Source of the DNA: Limnanthes douglasii subsp. nivea
Taxonomy: Eukaryota; Streptophyta; Magnoliopsida; Brassicales; Limnanthaceae
Length of the DNA: 64,000 nt
Reading direction: 5' to 3'
NCBI GenBank assembly: GCA_036936605.1
Contig: JAUPFV010000005.1
Span: 75,156,885-75,220,884, forward strand
The notes below the pieces were generated by a model. That model had not been told where the DNA came from. It worked only from the letters and a program-made list of their open reading frames with translations, and ran no database searches. Below are positions 21,286 to 32,190 of the stretch, in pieces. Made by a program: the position numbers and the translations under genes. How positions within the stretch are numbered: position 1 is the stretch's first letter; each line of letters begins with the position of its first letter.

Positions 21286-23061
21286 AACACGTCCCTGACG
21301 CATCGGCTCATCTATTGACATTAACAAAAGTCGACTGGGGTCTGGTTCGACATATTCCGAGGCTACATCGAAACCATCCCCCTCACCTGCAACATCTAAA
21401 ATCATTAACGCAGTTTCCTGCTTAGAATTAGGATTACCAACTTTCGGAGCTGTAGCCTTGGCATTCTTCCTGACATATTCCAACAACTTTCCATTTTCGA
21501 TCAGAATTTGCATCTCCTTCTTCAGAGCAATGCAATCATTTGTATCATGGCCGATGTCCTCATGATACCTACAGAATTTATTATTGCGCTCCTCTTTTGG
21601 CCTGTTAATAGCTGGTGGCTTTCTAAAATTGATTGTTCCCCTTGTTTTTTCATATATCGAAGCCACGCTCTCAGTTAAATCTGCATAGTAATCTGGCCTT
21701 ACCCACACATTCGACCTGGACCTAAACTGCTGCTGATTATTAGAATTGTGCTGATTATATCCCCCTTGATACGAGTTCGAGATTCCTCGGTTAGAAACAT
21801 TTTGATTGTTCTTCGGACGCGAGGGATTGTTGTTCGATGTGTTAGATTGTCCACTCCCCTTCTGAATAGTACTAGCACCTCCTCGAACCCGCGTCGATTC
21901 TTCGACCTTAATCTGATCCTCAACCTGAGCCATAAGAGCTCCAAATGTTAACGCCCTGCGCCCCGTAGTCTCATCGGCTAAATCCCCAGGCAACAGCCCT
22001 TGCCTGAACGCCGCCATAGCCACACTTTCTTCACAATCATCCAATTCAGCCTTTGTTGACACAAACCTCTTAGTATAATCCTTTAACTTCTCTCCTACAG
22101 CCTGCTTGCATTGTATTATTGTGTCTCCATTGGCTCTCATTTCCTTGCTTCCCACAAACTGTCTTCGGAAAGCGGTGTAGAAACCTCTAAAATTTGCAAT
22201 TGACTCCTTAGGAATCTTGTTGAACCATTTCAGCGCAGTTCCCTTAAACGTTTGAGAAAAAGCTCTACATACCAATTTATCGTCATCTTCGAAATTAGTC
22301 ATGTAATTTTTAAATTGTTCTATGTGGTCATCGGGATCTTGAGTCCCATCAAACTTATCAACTTTGGAAATATCAAATCGCCTCGGAAGCGGCACATATC
22401 TGATCTCCCTGATCAATGGTGAGTCCCTCCAGTCGACCCCCTGAACATACTGGTCCTCATTTCTCATCCCCACAGTTGCATATAAGCTGGACTCACCTTC
22501 ATATTTTCGAGGCGAATATCTCCGAGGCGAATATTTCCGAGGCGAATATACTCGCCTCTCTTTCTTTTTTCTTCCTTCCTTATACACCCTGGCTGGCCGG
22601 AGCTCACGCTCTGCTCCTCTTGAACGGCCTCGAGAGCGTTCGTACCTCGGTGTTTCATCAGACTCAGAATCTTCGAAGTCCTCTTCATCACTAGAGTTTA
22701 CATACAGTCGCCTTTGTAACTTTTCTTTCCTCTTTATCCCGCTATACTCTTTTTTTTGCTCAGAACGTGTTTTACGCTGTTCATAGTGATCATCGCCATC
22801 GTCCATTGACTGATCCGACTGATCATTCTGATCGCCCCCTGCTATCTTAGACCTAAGCCTAGCACCATCATTATTTCCCTTCTTTTTTACCAATTCGTCA
22901 AGCTCTGCCACCTTCCTTATCATCTCATTCATTTTTCCTTCAAAATCAAATTGGATTGATTGAGTTGGAATCGATTTACCTGCCTCTTGCAGATCGGATT
23001 TCAGTGTTTCCATAGCCTTGCGAACGGATGGATTGTCACCTTCCTCTGGATTCATCTTCAA
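21283..23061 (-). CDS. gag: Gag (element E)
   Basis: 592 residues; the start is the first ATG about 100 bp after the primer-binding site. It forms the cytoplasmic particle and packages element RNA. The N-terminal half is highly charged, with acidic patches and Arg/Ser-rich stretches including a triple YSPRK/R repeat (about residues 172-187). The retrotransposon Gag core lies at about 225-390 (DPDDHIEQFKNYM, RAFSQTFKGTALKWF, AFRRQFVGSKEM, FRQGLLPGDL). A Gln/Asn-rich linker (about 400-450) is followed by a knuckle of the form C-x2-H-x4-H-x4-C (Cys497, His500, His505, Cys510), the variant common in Tat elements. The ORF is intact and ends at UGA in frame with protease. Confidence 0.93.
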   Translation of the reverse strand: MKMNPEEGDNPSVRKAMETLKSDLQEAGKSIPTQSIQFDFEGKMNEMIRKVAELDELVKKKGNNDGARLRSKIAGGDQNDQSDQSMDDGDDHYEQRKTRSEQKKEYSGIKRKEKLQRRLYVNSSDEEDFEDSESDETPRYERSRGRSRGAERELRPARVYKEGRKKKERRVYSPRKYSPRRYSPRKYEGESSLYATVGMRNEDQYVQGVDWRDSPLIREIRYVPLPRRFDISKVDKFDGTQDPDDHIEQFKNYMTNFEDDDKLVCRAFSQTFKGTALKWFNKIPKESIANFRGFYTAFRRQFVGSKEMRANGDTIIQCKQAVGEKLKDYTKRFVSTKAELDDCEESVAMAAFRQGLLPGDLADETTGRRALTFGALMAQVEDQIKVEESTRVRGGASTIQKGSGQSNTSNNNPSRPKNNQNVSNRGISNSYQGGYNQHNSNNQQQFRSRSNVWVRPDYYADLTESVASIYEKTRGTINFRKPPAINRPKEERNNKFCRYHEDIGHDTNDCIALKKEMQILIENGKLLEYVRKNAKATAPKVGNPNSKQETALMILDVAGEGDGFDVASEYVEPDPSRLLLMSIDEPMRQGRV

Positions 23062-23161
23062 TCAGCGAAAAATCAAACAAAATATGAAAATTCGAACGAA
23101 AAACTTTGCAAAACGAAAACTCAAATGTCGATTTCTGATTTGTTGATCAAGGTATCCTCGC

Positions 23162-23179
23162 CCCCTCCTTCTAGCGCCA
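23162..23179 (-). other. Primer-binding site of element E
   Basis: Reading the minus strand, TGGCGCTAGAAGGAGGGG starts three bases after the LTR terminus CTTACCA. It begins TGGCGC like many plant Ty3/gypsy primer-binding sites. I did not identify the matching tRNA. Confidence 0.7.
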
Positions 23180-23182
23180 ATT

Positions 23183-23466
23183 TGGTAAGAATTAAAGCTG
23201 AAATGATAAAATCAAGAACACAAATCTACTTAGAGAATTTTAGGAAGTGAAAAGTGCTTCTGATTATTTCATAGGTCAAACTAACTTCTTCCACCTCTTT
23301 AAATAGGCAGGTTGAGTTAGTTAGAGAATTGGTTACATAATGGTATATTTACAATTTAACCCTTTATGTTTTTCCTAAAGCCTAATTTAATCCAATATTT
23401 ACAGAACTTATCACTTTAGTCCCTGTCAGTTACACTTAGGTCCCTGAGGAATATCTTTCCTTATCA
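23183..23466 (-). repeat. 5' LTR of element E
   Basis: 284 bp, TG...CA. A TATA-like TATTTAAAG (minus strand, 23297-23305) lies in a suitable place for the genomic RNA promoter, with transcription running leftward into gag. It is flanked at its outer end by the target duplication AATGT. Confidence 0.95.
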
Positions 23467-23590
23467 AATGTGATGATGGGAAGTTTGCATTTGAGCAAAC
23501 TAGGGTATGAGAATTTACAGTTTTAATCTCCAATGGCTTTGAAAATTTCTAGTTCTTATTCATCATTCTTCATAAGAACTAAGAAGCTAC

Positions 23591-23775
23591 TAATAAGGAC
23601 ACGAATTATCAGGGATTTAAAACAATAACATTAAGCCTGTAATAAAGAGTGTTGTAAAGTTATTAGAGGAAATTTATATTATTTGTAGATATAAGGGACC
23701 ATAATGCAATTTTTATCTGTGTGGAACTAAATTAGTTAGAGTCTTCTAGCGTTACTATAAATAGGGTTGGAGACA
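23591..23775 (+). repeat. Truncated 3' LTR of element B
   Basis: Aligns with 7674 to about 7853 (TAATAAGGACACGAATTATC start, ATAAATAGGGTTGGAGACA end), then homology stops abruptly. A polypurine-like ATAAGAACTAAGAAGCTAC precedes it. The first dinucleotide is TA instead of TG. Confidence 0.75.
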
Positions 23776-24512
23776 TTATTCGTCATTCACGTAAATATTA
23801 TCATATACAAAAGTGGTCCGCGTCTACATTATGCCCTTTTTGCGCGAGTTGCATCTATGTTATTATCTTCGTTCGTGATATTTATGTTTGATTTTCTATA
23901 TCTTAGAATGAAATAACAAAAGCGCAAAAAAGGAGAGGAAATAGCTACAAATGTGATTATACTATGGATATTACTTGCTTGTTCCAAATTATTCTTCTCG
24001 ACATCTGTTGATATCTTGGGTGCTTCGGTGGTCACCAACGTTAAAGAGCTGGAAAAAAAAACTATAATTAAAAAACAACAACAAGGGAGAAAATAATGTA
24101 ATTAATAGACACTATTTTCAACACCAAACTAGAAAGAGTTGTACGATGTGTTATTTTATTGTTGGTAAGTATATTAATAATTTTTATTAAATATGTGCAT
24201 AAAATACATATATAATCTTCTACATATATACATCAAACCATTACTTTTGGAAAATATAACACTTGGGAAATAAACTATAAGCGAAGGCTTAATACCATGC
24301 TGTTTAAAATAGATGGGAATGTAAACCAAAGGAGAATATGGGTTGGAAAGAGCAGTTGAAATAATTGATGATGCTAAAGTAATTATACACGATTCGAGTG
24401 ATATATTGTTAATCGTACGCGATTCACATATATTATGAAATCTTGTATTGTTATTTCTAAACACCATGCGTAAATCATGTTTAATAGGCATCTGATATTG
24501 GAGTGTTACATT
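23776..24512. other. Spacer with ATTCRC-type words
   Basis: No gene recognised. The right part (about 24380-24500) holds GATTCGAG, GCGATTCACATATATTA and CATGCGTAAATC blocks that reappear in altered form just beyond element D (27976-28110). The pre-insertion locus therefore probably carried repeated short words. Confidence 0.4.
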
Positions 24513-25159
24513 GTTAATGATGTCGTAGCATATGCTCATGGCTATATGGCCCATTTGGAAAAATAGAAACATGCCTTATTTGGGATTCGTTTATCAATAT
24601 TAGGTACTAAGACCATTCAAATCAAATGCATCGAGAAGCCGAACGACTTTTGAAAGCATCATAATAATGATGAAGTTCAGGACCGAAAATCCACCGTTTC
24701 GGACATCTTTTTGTTGTTTCTGCTATTTTTCTGTATATTCTTATTTTTGTTTGAAATCATCATAATATGCTGCCAAATGGATCCATACGCAGGAATTCCA
24801 CTCTTCCAATCGTAGAACCGGTCGATCGGTACGAGATAGAATGCTGATTCATCGCTAGGAGACAAGATGAGGGGCATATAAGAGGCTATACATAGGCCAT
24901 TGAACAACCGAACCATCAGATTTTGAGCTCCAGGTTTGAGCAACCAGTCTTCGGATCTGAGAGAGAGATTATCCGTGAGCAGAATCCGTTTTCTCCTCAG
25001 AGGGAACAAGGTAGAGGTCAATTTACCCCAAGATAATCTTGAAGATGTATTTGAGCAGCCGCTAGCGAGAGATTTCAGTCAGAACGCCAACAATCGGTAT
25101 GAATCAGGATTCAGACTTGAGATCCCAAAGTTCCAGGGGGTCTTGAACCAGAGGAGTTT

Positions 25160-25500
25160 TTAGATTAGATCACCTCAGGTGATTTCAAGGAGGTTCGAAT
25201 GCGAAACGGGTACAATTAGCTGCAACTAAGTTTAGAGGCCGGGTTGTATTTTAGTGGCAGGAGTTAAAGTAGACCAGATATAGGAAAGGTAAGCCAAAAA
25301 TACAGCCTGGGCTAAACTTTTGTCTTATAATTATGCATGTATAATGTACCAGCAGTTCCAAAACCTTAAACAAAGGTCGAGGACTATTGATGAATACACT
25401 AACGATTTTTTCAAGCTACACTAACAATTTCTTCATCCATTAAGGGAAATCAACACTAGATTGACCTAGTACCAGGTCTAGTCTGCCAAACTGACTGTAT
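25160..25500 (+). pseudogene. gag: gag remnant of element D
   Basis: In shifting frames, the translated sequence gives KFRGRVVFYWQELK, then TRYRKGKPKIQPG, then MYQQFQNL-like and SRTIDEYTNDF-like blocks, the usual core of plant Ty3/gypsy Gag (PF03732). Stops and at least one frameshift interrupt it. The zinc knuckle and the whole protease are missing, because RT-like sequence starts by 25520. Confidence 0.65.
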
Positions 25501-25504
25501 TACT

Positions 25505-26390
25505 CAGATGAGTCCAAATAAGTATGAGGAGCTTCGTAGATAGGAGGAAAACCTGTTGATTAAAGACCACATCCATGAGAGCCTCAGTCTTTGTGCGGTT
25601 CCTGCACTATTGATACCAAAGAAATATAGCTCAAACAGAATGTGTGTGGATAGTCGGGCTATCAGCAAAATTGTAGTCAAGTATCTGTTTCTCGTTCCTC
25701 GCCTTGATGATTTTTTGGATCAGTTGAGTGGTGCTACAATGTTTACAAAACTCGATTTGAAGGGCAGATATCACCAGATTTATATTCGCGTGGGAGATGA
25801 GTGTAAAACAATCTTTAAGATCCAAGAAGGTCTTTTTGAGTGGATGGTCATGCCATTCGGTTTTTCCAATGATCCTAACACATTTATGAGGGTTATGAAC
25901 AATGTATTTCTTCCTATCATTGGAAAATTTCTAGTTGTGTACTTTTACGATATTCTGATATATAGTACTACAAATGAGCTACACCTCTAGCACGTATGAG
26001 AAGTATTGGTTGTTTTCAGATAAGATGAGTTTTATGCGGGACTCGATAAGTATCATTTATGACCGACTCAGTTCTATTATTCGGATATGTTGTTTCAAAT
26101 GATGGTTTGCTAGTGGATAAATCGAAAGTAGCACCAGTGCGTGACTAGCCTATACCTACTTCTATCACAGAAGTCAGTTCTTTTCATGGGCTGGATTCAT
26201 TCTACACGAGCTTTATTTATAAGTTTAGTAGTATCATGGCTCATATTATAAGTTGTATGAAGGGCAAGACATTTTTTGGACCCCTGAAGCAATTACTGCG
26301 TTTGAAAAGATCAAGGTAAGACTGACAACTCCACCTATTTTGCTTCTACCTGATTTTGCTACATGGTTTGAACTACATTGTGGTGCGTCA
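25505..26390 (+). pseudogene. pol: Reverse transcriptase/RNase H remnant of element D
   Basis: The best block, 25556-25990, contains [41 protein letters not shown] and [14 protein letters not shown], a recognisable Ty3/gypsy RT. The catalytic YxDD box reads YFYD, so one of its two Asp residues is lost. After 25990 the frame breaks. A RNase H start (WFELHCGAS) is seen near 26370, and the sequence then jumps directly to the integrase finger region, so most of RNase H is deleted. Confidence 0.8.
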
Positions 26391-27450
26391 ACGAAGGTTT
26401 GAGAAATGATTTTGAAGTGAGCAACGGCTACCTCTTCAAAGGTATCTTAATCTGTATTCGTGAGGGAAATTTGCGATTACTGATTGTACAAGAGAGACAC
26501 AACACATGGCAAGATGGTCGAGATCAAACCCTTCACTTCATATACAGTCAGTTCTTATGGCTGCATTTAATGAGAGATATTATCCGTTTTTATAGGTGGC
26601 TGGCGGATTTTCAAGATGGAAAAAGGCACGTCCTTCAACGAAAGTCTATACTTACCACTCCCAATACCGGAAGGACCGTGGCGAAGCATCAACATGGATA
26701 TCATCTATGGACTGAAGAGAACGCAGAGAGTTAACGATTTTATTTTGTGGTGGGTGACAGGTTTTCCAAGATTTCTCACTTTATTACCTGCAAGAAAACC
26801 ACCGATATTGCCAATGTTGTTAATTTATAATTCTGTGAGGTCTACCACTTACATGGCTTACCCTTGAACATCTTTTCTTATCACAATAAGCGGTTTGTCA
26901 GACATTTTTGGAGGAGTTTGTGGTGTATCACTCGCAGAGAGATGGACGAACTGAGGTAACTAATTGAACGCTCGATAACATGTTGCGTAGAGATATTTCC
27001 GTGAACTTGAAAGCATGAGATTCTCGCCTTTGTCATGTTGAGTTCGCCTATAATAGGAACCACAAGCGAAGTACTGGTTACAGTCTCTTCATGGTAGTCT
27101 ATGGTTATATCCCATGGGTTCCTATGGATTTGGCTTTACCAAAACTTGACAAGGTTTCATCCAGGGTCAAGACCGACATTGTTATATTTATGGGAGAGAC
27201 ATGAGTACACATGCAAACACCTTGAGGAAACAACTCATAAGTACATGGTTACCGCTGATAAGAAGCGCCAACTCATGGAATTTTTAATAGGGAACTTTGT
27301 ATGGAAAATTTTGACTAGAGATCGCTATCATGCACACGAGTATAACAAACTAGCTGTAAGGAAAGTTAAAGGAACATGGAACCGTTCACCAATACCGCCG
27401 ATGAGGATGAACCTGAGAATTCGTGGGGGAATTCTTCCAAAGAAGGTGAG
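26391..27450 (+). pseudogene. pol: Integrase remnant of element D
   Basis: Split over several frames. 26378-26734 gives SNGYLFKGILICI and the finger region, 26616-26867 gives LPLPIPEGPWRSINMD at the start of the catalytic core, and 27101-27460 gives the C-terminal part (ADKKRQLMEF, GNFVW, RDRY, YNKLAVRKV). The middle of the core, with the second and third acidic residues, is scrambled. The C-terminal end runs into the 3' LTR with no chromodomain. Confidence 0.7.
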
Positions 27451-27452
27451 GA

Positions 27453-27970
27453 TGATGTAGTAGCAATAACCCATGTCTATATGGCCCTTTTGAACAAACA
27501 GAAACATGCCTTATTTGGGACTCCGATATCAGAACTTGACATTGTGACCACTCAAATTGGACGCGTCGAGAAGCCCAACGACTTCTAAAAGCATCACAAT
27601 AGTGATGAATTTCATGCCCAAAATCCACGGTTATGGCCTTTTTTGGATGTTTTCATTACTTTTTTTCATTATCTAATTTTTGCTAGATTTAATTAAAATA
27701 TTTAACCAGCTCCAATCATTTTGAAATTGGGTTAAGCTTTGTTTTATTTTGTGAAGAATAATCTGTAATTTTTGCATAAGGTCTCGAGCACTTCTATAAA
27801 AGGATCGAACCCTAATTTTGTCGTCAGAATTTTTGAATTAAATTTTGAGATTGTTTTTTCTCTAAGTCTCTTATACTCTAACCTAGGGTTATGGTTTGTA
27901 TATATTTTTTAATTCTTCCCTTCTTTATTTTTTATAGGCGACAACTCTGTTTCGACTTTAGTCGTCATCA
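27453..27970 (+). repeat. 3' LTR of element D
   Basis: 518 bp, starts TGATGTAG and ends CGTCATCA. It contains a TATA-like CTATAAAAGG near 27796. The matching 5' LTR fragment at 24518 to about 24760 lacks the downstream half. Confidence 0.8.
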
Positions 27971-27975
27971 GTTAA

Positions 27976-28850
27976 TTATATGTGATTCGCATATATTAAG
28001 AATTCACATTTTTTTATTCCTATACATCATACACGAAGCACATTAAATAAGCATGCACAATTTGTGTTTAATATGGTTATATCTTTAAAACTTTAACCAT
28101 TCACGATTGATACGAACATATATTCTTGTAATTTTTGGATTATATAGTTCAGAAGAAGAAGTATAAGAAGGAAATGTAGCCACTTGAAGTAATGTGGCTA
28201 TAGGGGAAGATGAGGATAATCCGATATTTGGTGCTTGATACCATATGATAAGGTATTATCAAATTTTTAATTAATGGTACGATAAAAAAATTGCAACATT
28301 GAGGAAGGTTAGCTCAAAGAAAAAAAAAGTATTGATACACATATCCTGCTATATCTACTGGTGCACACAGAAGGAAAAGCACTACTACAGCGCAATTAAT
28401 GAAGTCTTTGAAGTAAAAAGATGCTGAGAGTAATGAACAGTTACTAAGAAAAAAGTTGTTGAGACTGCACAAGGAGCTGTTTCTATAGATAATAGACGGT
28501 ATCACAAGACAATAAGTATTTCACAAATAATAAAATTTCTTCAGAAACCATTAAATACGTCTCAAAAAATATGAAATTGGAAAATAAGGTCTACTATACG
28601 ATAGTAGCAAATAGACGTTTGATTAAATCACTAAAGAGAGTTAAAGTAAGAGTTCGTTTATGATTCCCGTTTATATCGTCCCTACGTTCGCATGATTGAT
28701 TAAGTTAATCATTTGTTCGCGACTTGTGCTATTTAATTATCTTCTTAAATATTGTTCACGATACTTTGAATTTTTTGTTCATTATTAGTATTCAATTATA
28801 ACTCTTGCTTTTTGAAAACAAACTTTTCTTGATAAGTTGTATTCGAAAAA
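27976..28850. other. Spacer between elements D and C
   Basis: No gene recognised. Words of the GATTCGCAT / ATTCACGAT / GTTCGCGAC type recur through it, as they do left of element D and at 52.0-53.4 kb. Confidence 0.4.
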
Positions 28851-29598
28851 TGAGTGGTAAGGCTATATCTTAAATATAATATATATTACTTATTATAATG
28901 AGGTAATTAAGGTTAATAAAAGAACAAATTGCATATAATAAGAAGGATAATTAAATGTGAAAGGATTAAGATGCGGATTAGAAAGAGGAAAAAGATAAAT
29001 GTCATGCGAAGAGGTGTATGACAAGAATTTTAAATAAAAGAGGGCGATGGAGATTGTATGATTAAGATGAGATTTGAAAAATGGAATAAGAATAATGGCA
29101 TAAGGAGAAGCACAAGAAGATGTTCATTGAAGAACATGTCAGCTAAGGGTAGTAAAATATTACCATACAATGGTCATGAACAAGTACAAGACGAGGGCAC
29201 AAAACGAGCGCATGAAGAGAACATTCGAACATTTATGATGGAAAGTCACGGGTCACTATATTATAAGTTACTAAGGAATAAGTCTATGAATTAATTACAA
29301 AAAATTACTAGAATTTAAGACACGAAAATATATTCAAATGTGTAATAGTGAGAAAGTAAATGGGAAAATAGAGTATCTTGTAAATTGTATAAATAAAGGT
29401 AAAACTCTCGATGTAAAGGCTGATCACATTTTGATACATAAAAAGAATTATATTATTATCATATTATTTCTCAATATTCCTTGATCACTTTGGCTCTATA
29501 TTTGATAAGGAAATCCCTTATCAACTTTGGTATCTTTCGTGCGATCTATTTTTCTTTTCAATAGTTCAATACTTAGTATACCAATTATGATGACAACA
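28851..29598 (+). repeat. 5' LTR of element C
   Basis: Starts TGAGTGGTAAGGCTATATC and probably ends at GATGACAACA, the same CAACA terminus as the LTRs of B and G. The following primer-binding site is decayed (TTGAGAATTG). The first ~150 bp match the fragment at 43866-44019. The 3' border is inferred by analogy. Confidence 0.6.
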
Positions 29599-30329
29599 TT
29601 GAGAATTGAAAGGAAACATTGAGGGATTCAATATCTTCGAGTTAATCCACTAATTGTTCTAGGAATCATTATGACCTTCTCATTTTACGGAAGAAGCTTA
29701 AGACGATGCCAATTTTTGGGCGAGCCGGTAGTAACACGCACCATAATTGGTCATGAATAAAGGACCTAAGCAGTCACGGTGGCGTTTGGTAGTCAACCAG
29801 TTAGAGCAATGTCTGATGTGTAGTATGGAGGTAATCAAGACCAAAGTGGTCAGTTTGATGCAACACCCAGTCTCCACACTGAACTTACACCAATTTAGGG
29901 AGAAAATCACTACAAACAAAGTGTGTCGGCTACTCCATATAACGCGCATATTTTAGAAATAGTTATTAAAGAGCTAAAACAACAATATTTAAAAACAAAT
30001 CTTTTGTAATTTGAAAGAGACCAAGACAAAAAAAGTAAGAATAGAGAAGTTCATGGAGGCTATAGTACTTTATGGAGACGGTCATGTCAGAAAACAAACA
30101 AAATCATGGATTGATCAAGAAGGACGGTAAGGCAAGCCATACCAGAATGGGCGAGAAAAAATAGAGAGGATGTTGAACATGTGGGTGAGAATAGCGGTAA
30201 AAACTAGAAAAAAATAAATCTAAAGAGTGTTGAGTACGAGGACTATTCAAGTAATGTGGTTTTAAAGACGAGTAAAGAGATGAACGAGGTAGAGCAATAA
30301 CGAAGAAAGACAAAAAATGACAGCTTACA

Positions 30330-30960
30330 TACTTCAGCGAAAACTTTCCAAAAAGAATTATCTATATCGAATGGATACTTACGACAGTTCAGGAGATTCA
30401 GACATCATGTGGAATATTTCAAAAATATGATGATCAATCCAGATGATGTCTTACTTTGAATAGATTTTTCTATGATGTTTAAAGGAAACGCACTTGACTG
30501 GTTCAATAGCCGTTTCCAAAGCCTTCGGTGTTCTTTCAAGAATTGATTTGTTGGTAACAAACGCGTATAAGAATGAAAGGAACTCCATTATGCTTATATA
30601 TCAAAGAAAATGATAAAGACTAAAAATCTATATTTACAAAGAGAATATTGTTTTGGCATAATTCAAAAAGGCCTTCGACATAGACAAACTAATATACAAG
30701 GACCTCATAAGGTTTCTTACTAAAAAGATGGGAGTTATTTTAGAAAGGACAGAGCAATTTATTACAGTCAACGAATCTAAAAGGGCAGCCTTTTGTTGCC
30801 CTAAACCTTAAAATTCAAAGGAGTTGATAACCTATAGGAGTGGAAATGAAGATATCAAGGATGACTATTTCACAAGAGCTCCATCAAGTAGATGAATATT
30901 ATCATATCACGATAACCCAACTCAAACATTTACACCTCTAACTGAGGATATTTTAGTCAT
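30330..30960 (+). pseudogene. gag: gag remnant of element C
   Basis: Translating across frames gives a Gag core: NMMINPDDVLL-like, FKGNALDWFN near 30480, and a later NSKR-type block. Multiple stops and frameshifts. The usual Arg/Ser-rich N terminus and the knuckle are not clear. Confidence 0.6.
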
Positions 30961-31258
30961 CTTTGATAGAGCCAAAATGAGAATAAAGTATCAGCCATCT
31001 AGTAGCACATTAGCCCATAGTAGCAGAAGATCTTATAGGTATTTCTATGCATAACATAACGATCATGGTCATGCCACTATTGAATCTTGACAATTACAGA
31101 CGAGATTTAGAGGTTAATTGAATGTGGTGAGATCATTTAGTTTATGAATCATAATGAAGGAGAATAATGTAAATTAAGGAATAAAGAAGCGATGAAGGAT
31201 GGAGGATTGGGAAAGAAAAGAGACGACATGGGAAAATTGTAGTGGTTGCATGCTATGA

Positions 31259-31578
31259 TTGGTTAAGACACGGAGTTGGGCCAAACCCACACTCAGAGGA
31301 AACCACAAGAAAGACTTAGAGGTTCACTTGATGGACGAATCATCATACCACCATTTTAGGAAACCGACAACCAACCTGACCTTTAACGATGATGATTTGA
31401 GACGCGTTGTTACGACTGAGGAATATGCTTTGATAATTAATTGAGACATAGTCGAGGCTATGGTCACATGAATTTTGATAGATAACGGCAGATCGACGAA
31501 TGTTATTTTCAAGACCAGTTTTGAAACAACATGATTAGAGTACCCTTGTAAAAACTGACTGACAGAAAATTAGTTAGC
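31259..31578 (+). pseudogene. Protease remnant of element C, 5' part
   Basis: Contains NLTFNDDDLRRVV and EEYALIIN, the conserved lead-in of Tat proteases, then ILIDNGRSTNVIF, the active-site block (Asp-Asn-Gly). The frame is then broken by the insertion of element F at 31579. The rest of the domain resumes at 41753. Confidence 0.7.
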
Positions 31579-32135
31579 TGATGAGGGGGTACCCACTGAC
31601 TAGTAAGTCAGAGGGTATCCGATCAAAGGGAATTAACAAGAAGACATAATCGACACTAAACCGAACTAATTATAAGGTAGACTGAATGGACGAGCGAGCA
31701 CGACGACGATATTAGCATCCCCAAAATCTATCCGAGGGGACAAGACCTTTCAAAACGGTAAACCTATCAAGCTACATCAGAGCGAGCAGATGAAAGAGTT
31801 CACCGACCATGAGGCATAACCAAGTGGAAACATAAAGCGCGGAGCAGGGCTCGACTTATAGCGAGGATGAGACCCACCAAGGAGTACCTATAAAAACATT
31901 GTTAAAGTCATATTGATGAACCAGTCAACCCACCATAGCTATGGCCATTAAATTAAGCTTCATATCATAAATGTAAAGTTAACGTGCATAGTTAATTGGG
32001 AGAATATTTTAGGATTATGGGTAACTTCTAAATGATGTATAAATAGATAGATAAACGAGATATAATGTAATTTTTGTTCTCTGATTAAAAAAGTTAGCTA
32101 CTTGGAATTTTCCGTTATTAGTTTTTCCCATAACA
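31579..32135 (+). repeat. 5' LTR of element F
   Basis: Begins TGATGAGGGGGTACCCACTG, ends CCCATAACA. A TATA-like TATAAATAGATAG lies near 32038. Matches 41061-41747. Confidence 0.9.
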
Positions 32136-32138
32136 AAG

Positions 32139-32156
32139 TGGCATCGTTTGTGGGAA
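32139..32156 (+). other. Primer-binding site of element F
   Basis: TGGCATCGTTTGTGGGAA begins three bases after the LTR. It resembles the TGGCGCCGTCTGTGGGAA-type site common in plant Tat elements, with substitutions that look like CpG decay. Confidence 0.65.
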
Positions 32157-32190
32157 GATAAAGCGTTCTTAGCTCTACAATATTTTAACC

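Larger units (their letters stand above)
13110..23466 (-). mobile_element. Element E: young, complete Tat-lineage LTR retrotransposon
   Basis: A 10,357 bp element on the minus strand with two 284 bp LTRs that differ at only two positions, and perfect 5 bp target-site duplications AATGT at 13105-13109 and 23467-23471. Order from its own 5' end: LTR, primer-binding site, gag, protease, RT/RNase H/archaeal-type RNase H/integrase, 34 bp tandem repeats, an antisense spliced gene on the plus strand, polypurine tract, LTR. The extra RNase H, the absence of a chromodomain and the antisense ORF place it in the Tat lineage. LTR divergence of 0.7% implies insertion within roughly the last half-million years at commonly used plant rates (inference). 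Confidence 0.95.
7674..23775 (+). mobile_element. Element B: old, deleted Tat-lineage Ty3/gypsy element, host of element E
   Basis: The order on the plus strand is 5' LTR (7674-8007), primer-binding site, gag remnant (to about 9045), a large deletion that removed protease, RT and integrase, an 86 bp tandem repeat, and a decayed antisense ORF on the minus strand (about 9777-12800). The young element E (13110-23466) interrupts it, and a truncated 3' LTR fragment follows (23591-23775). The gag remnant and the antisense ORF are clearly related to those of E, so B is an older relative in the opposite orientation. Stop codons and frameshifts throughout make it inactive. Confidence 0.75.
24518..27970 (+). 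mobile_element. Element D: decayed Reina-like chromovirus
   Basis: Perfect 5 bp target duplications GTTAA flank it (24513-24517 and 27971-27975). A partial 5' LTR (24518 to about 24760) and a full 3' LTR (27453-27970) share TGATGT starts and the CTATATGGCCC and AACATGCCTTATTTGGGA blocks. Between them lie remnants of gag, RT and integrase in order on the plus strand, with protease and most of RNase H deleted. Block wording such as GYLFKG and PLPIPEGPW is typical of plant Reina-type Ty3/gypsy elements. No chromodomain was found. Confidence 0.8.

Noticed and set aside
20855..21298. 147-residue plus-strand frame opposite the protease
   Set aside because: A shadow of the minus-strand protease; there is no promoter or domain, unlike the real antisense gene at 13836.
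27101..27460. Chromodomain at the end of the element D integrase
   Set aside because: The segment shows the integrase C-terminal region only; no chromodomain aromatic cage residues were seen.
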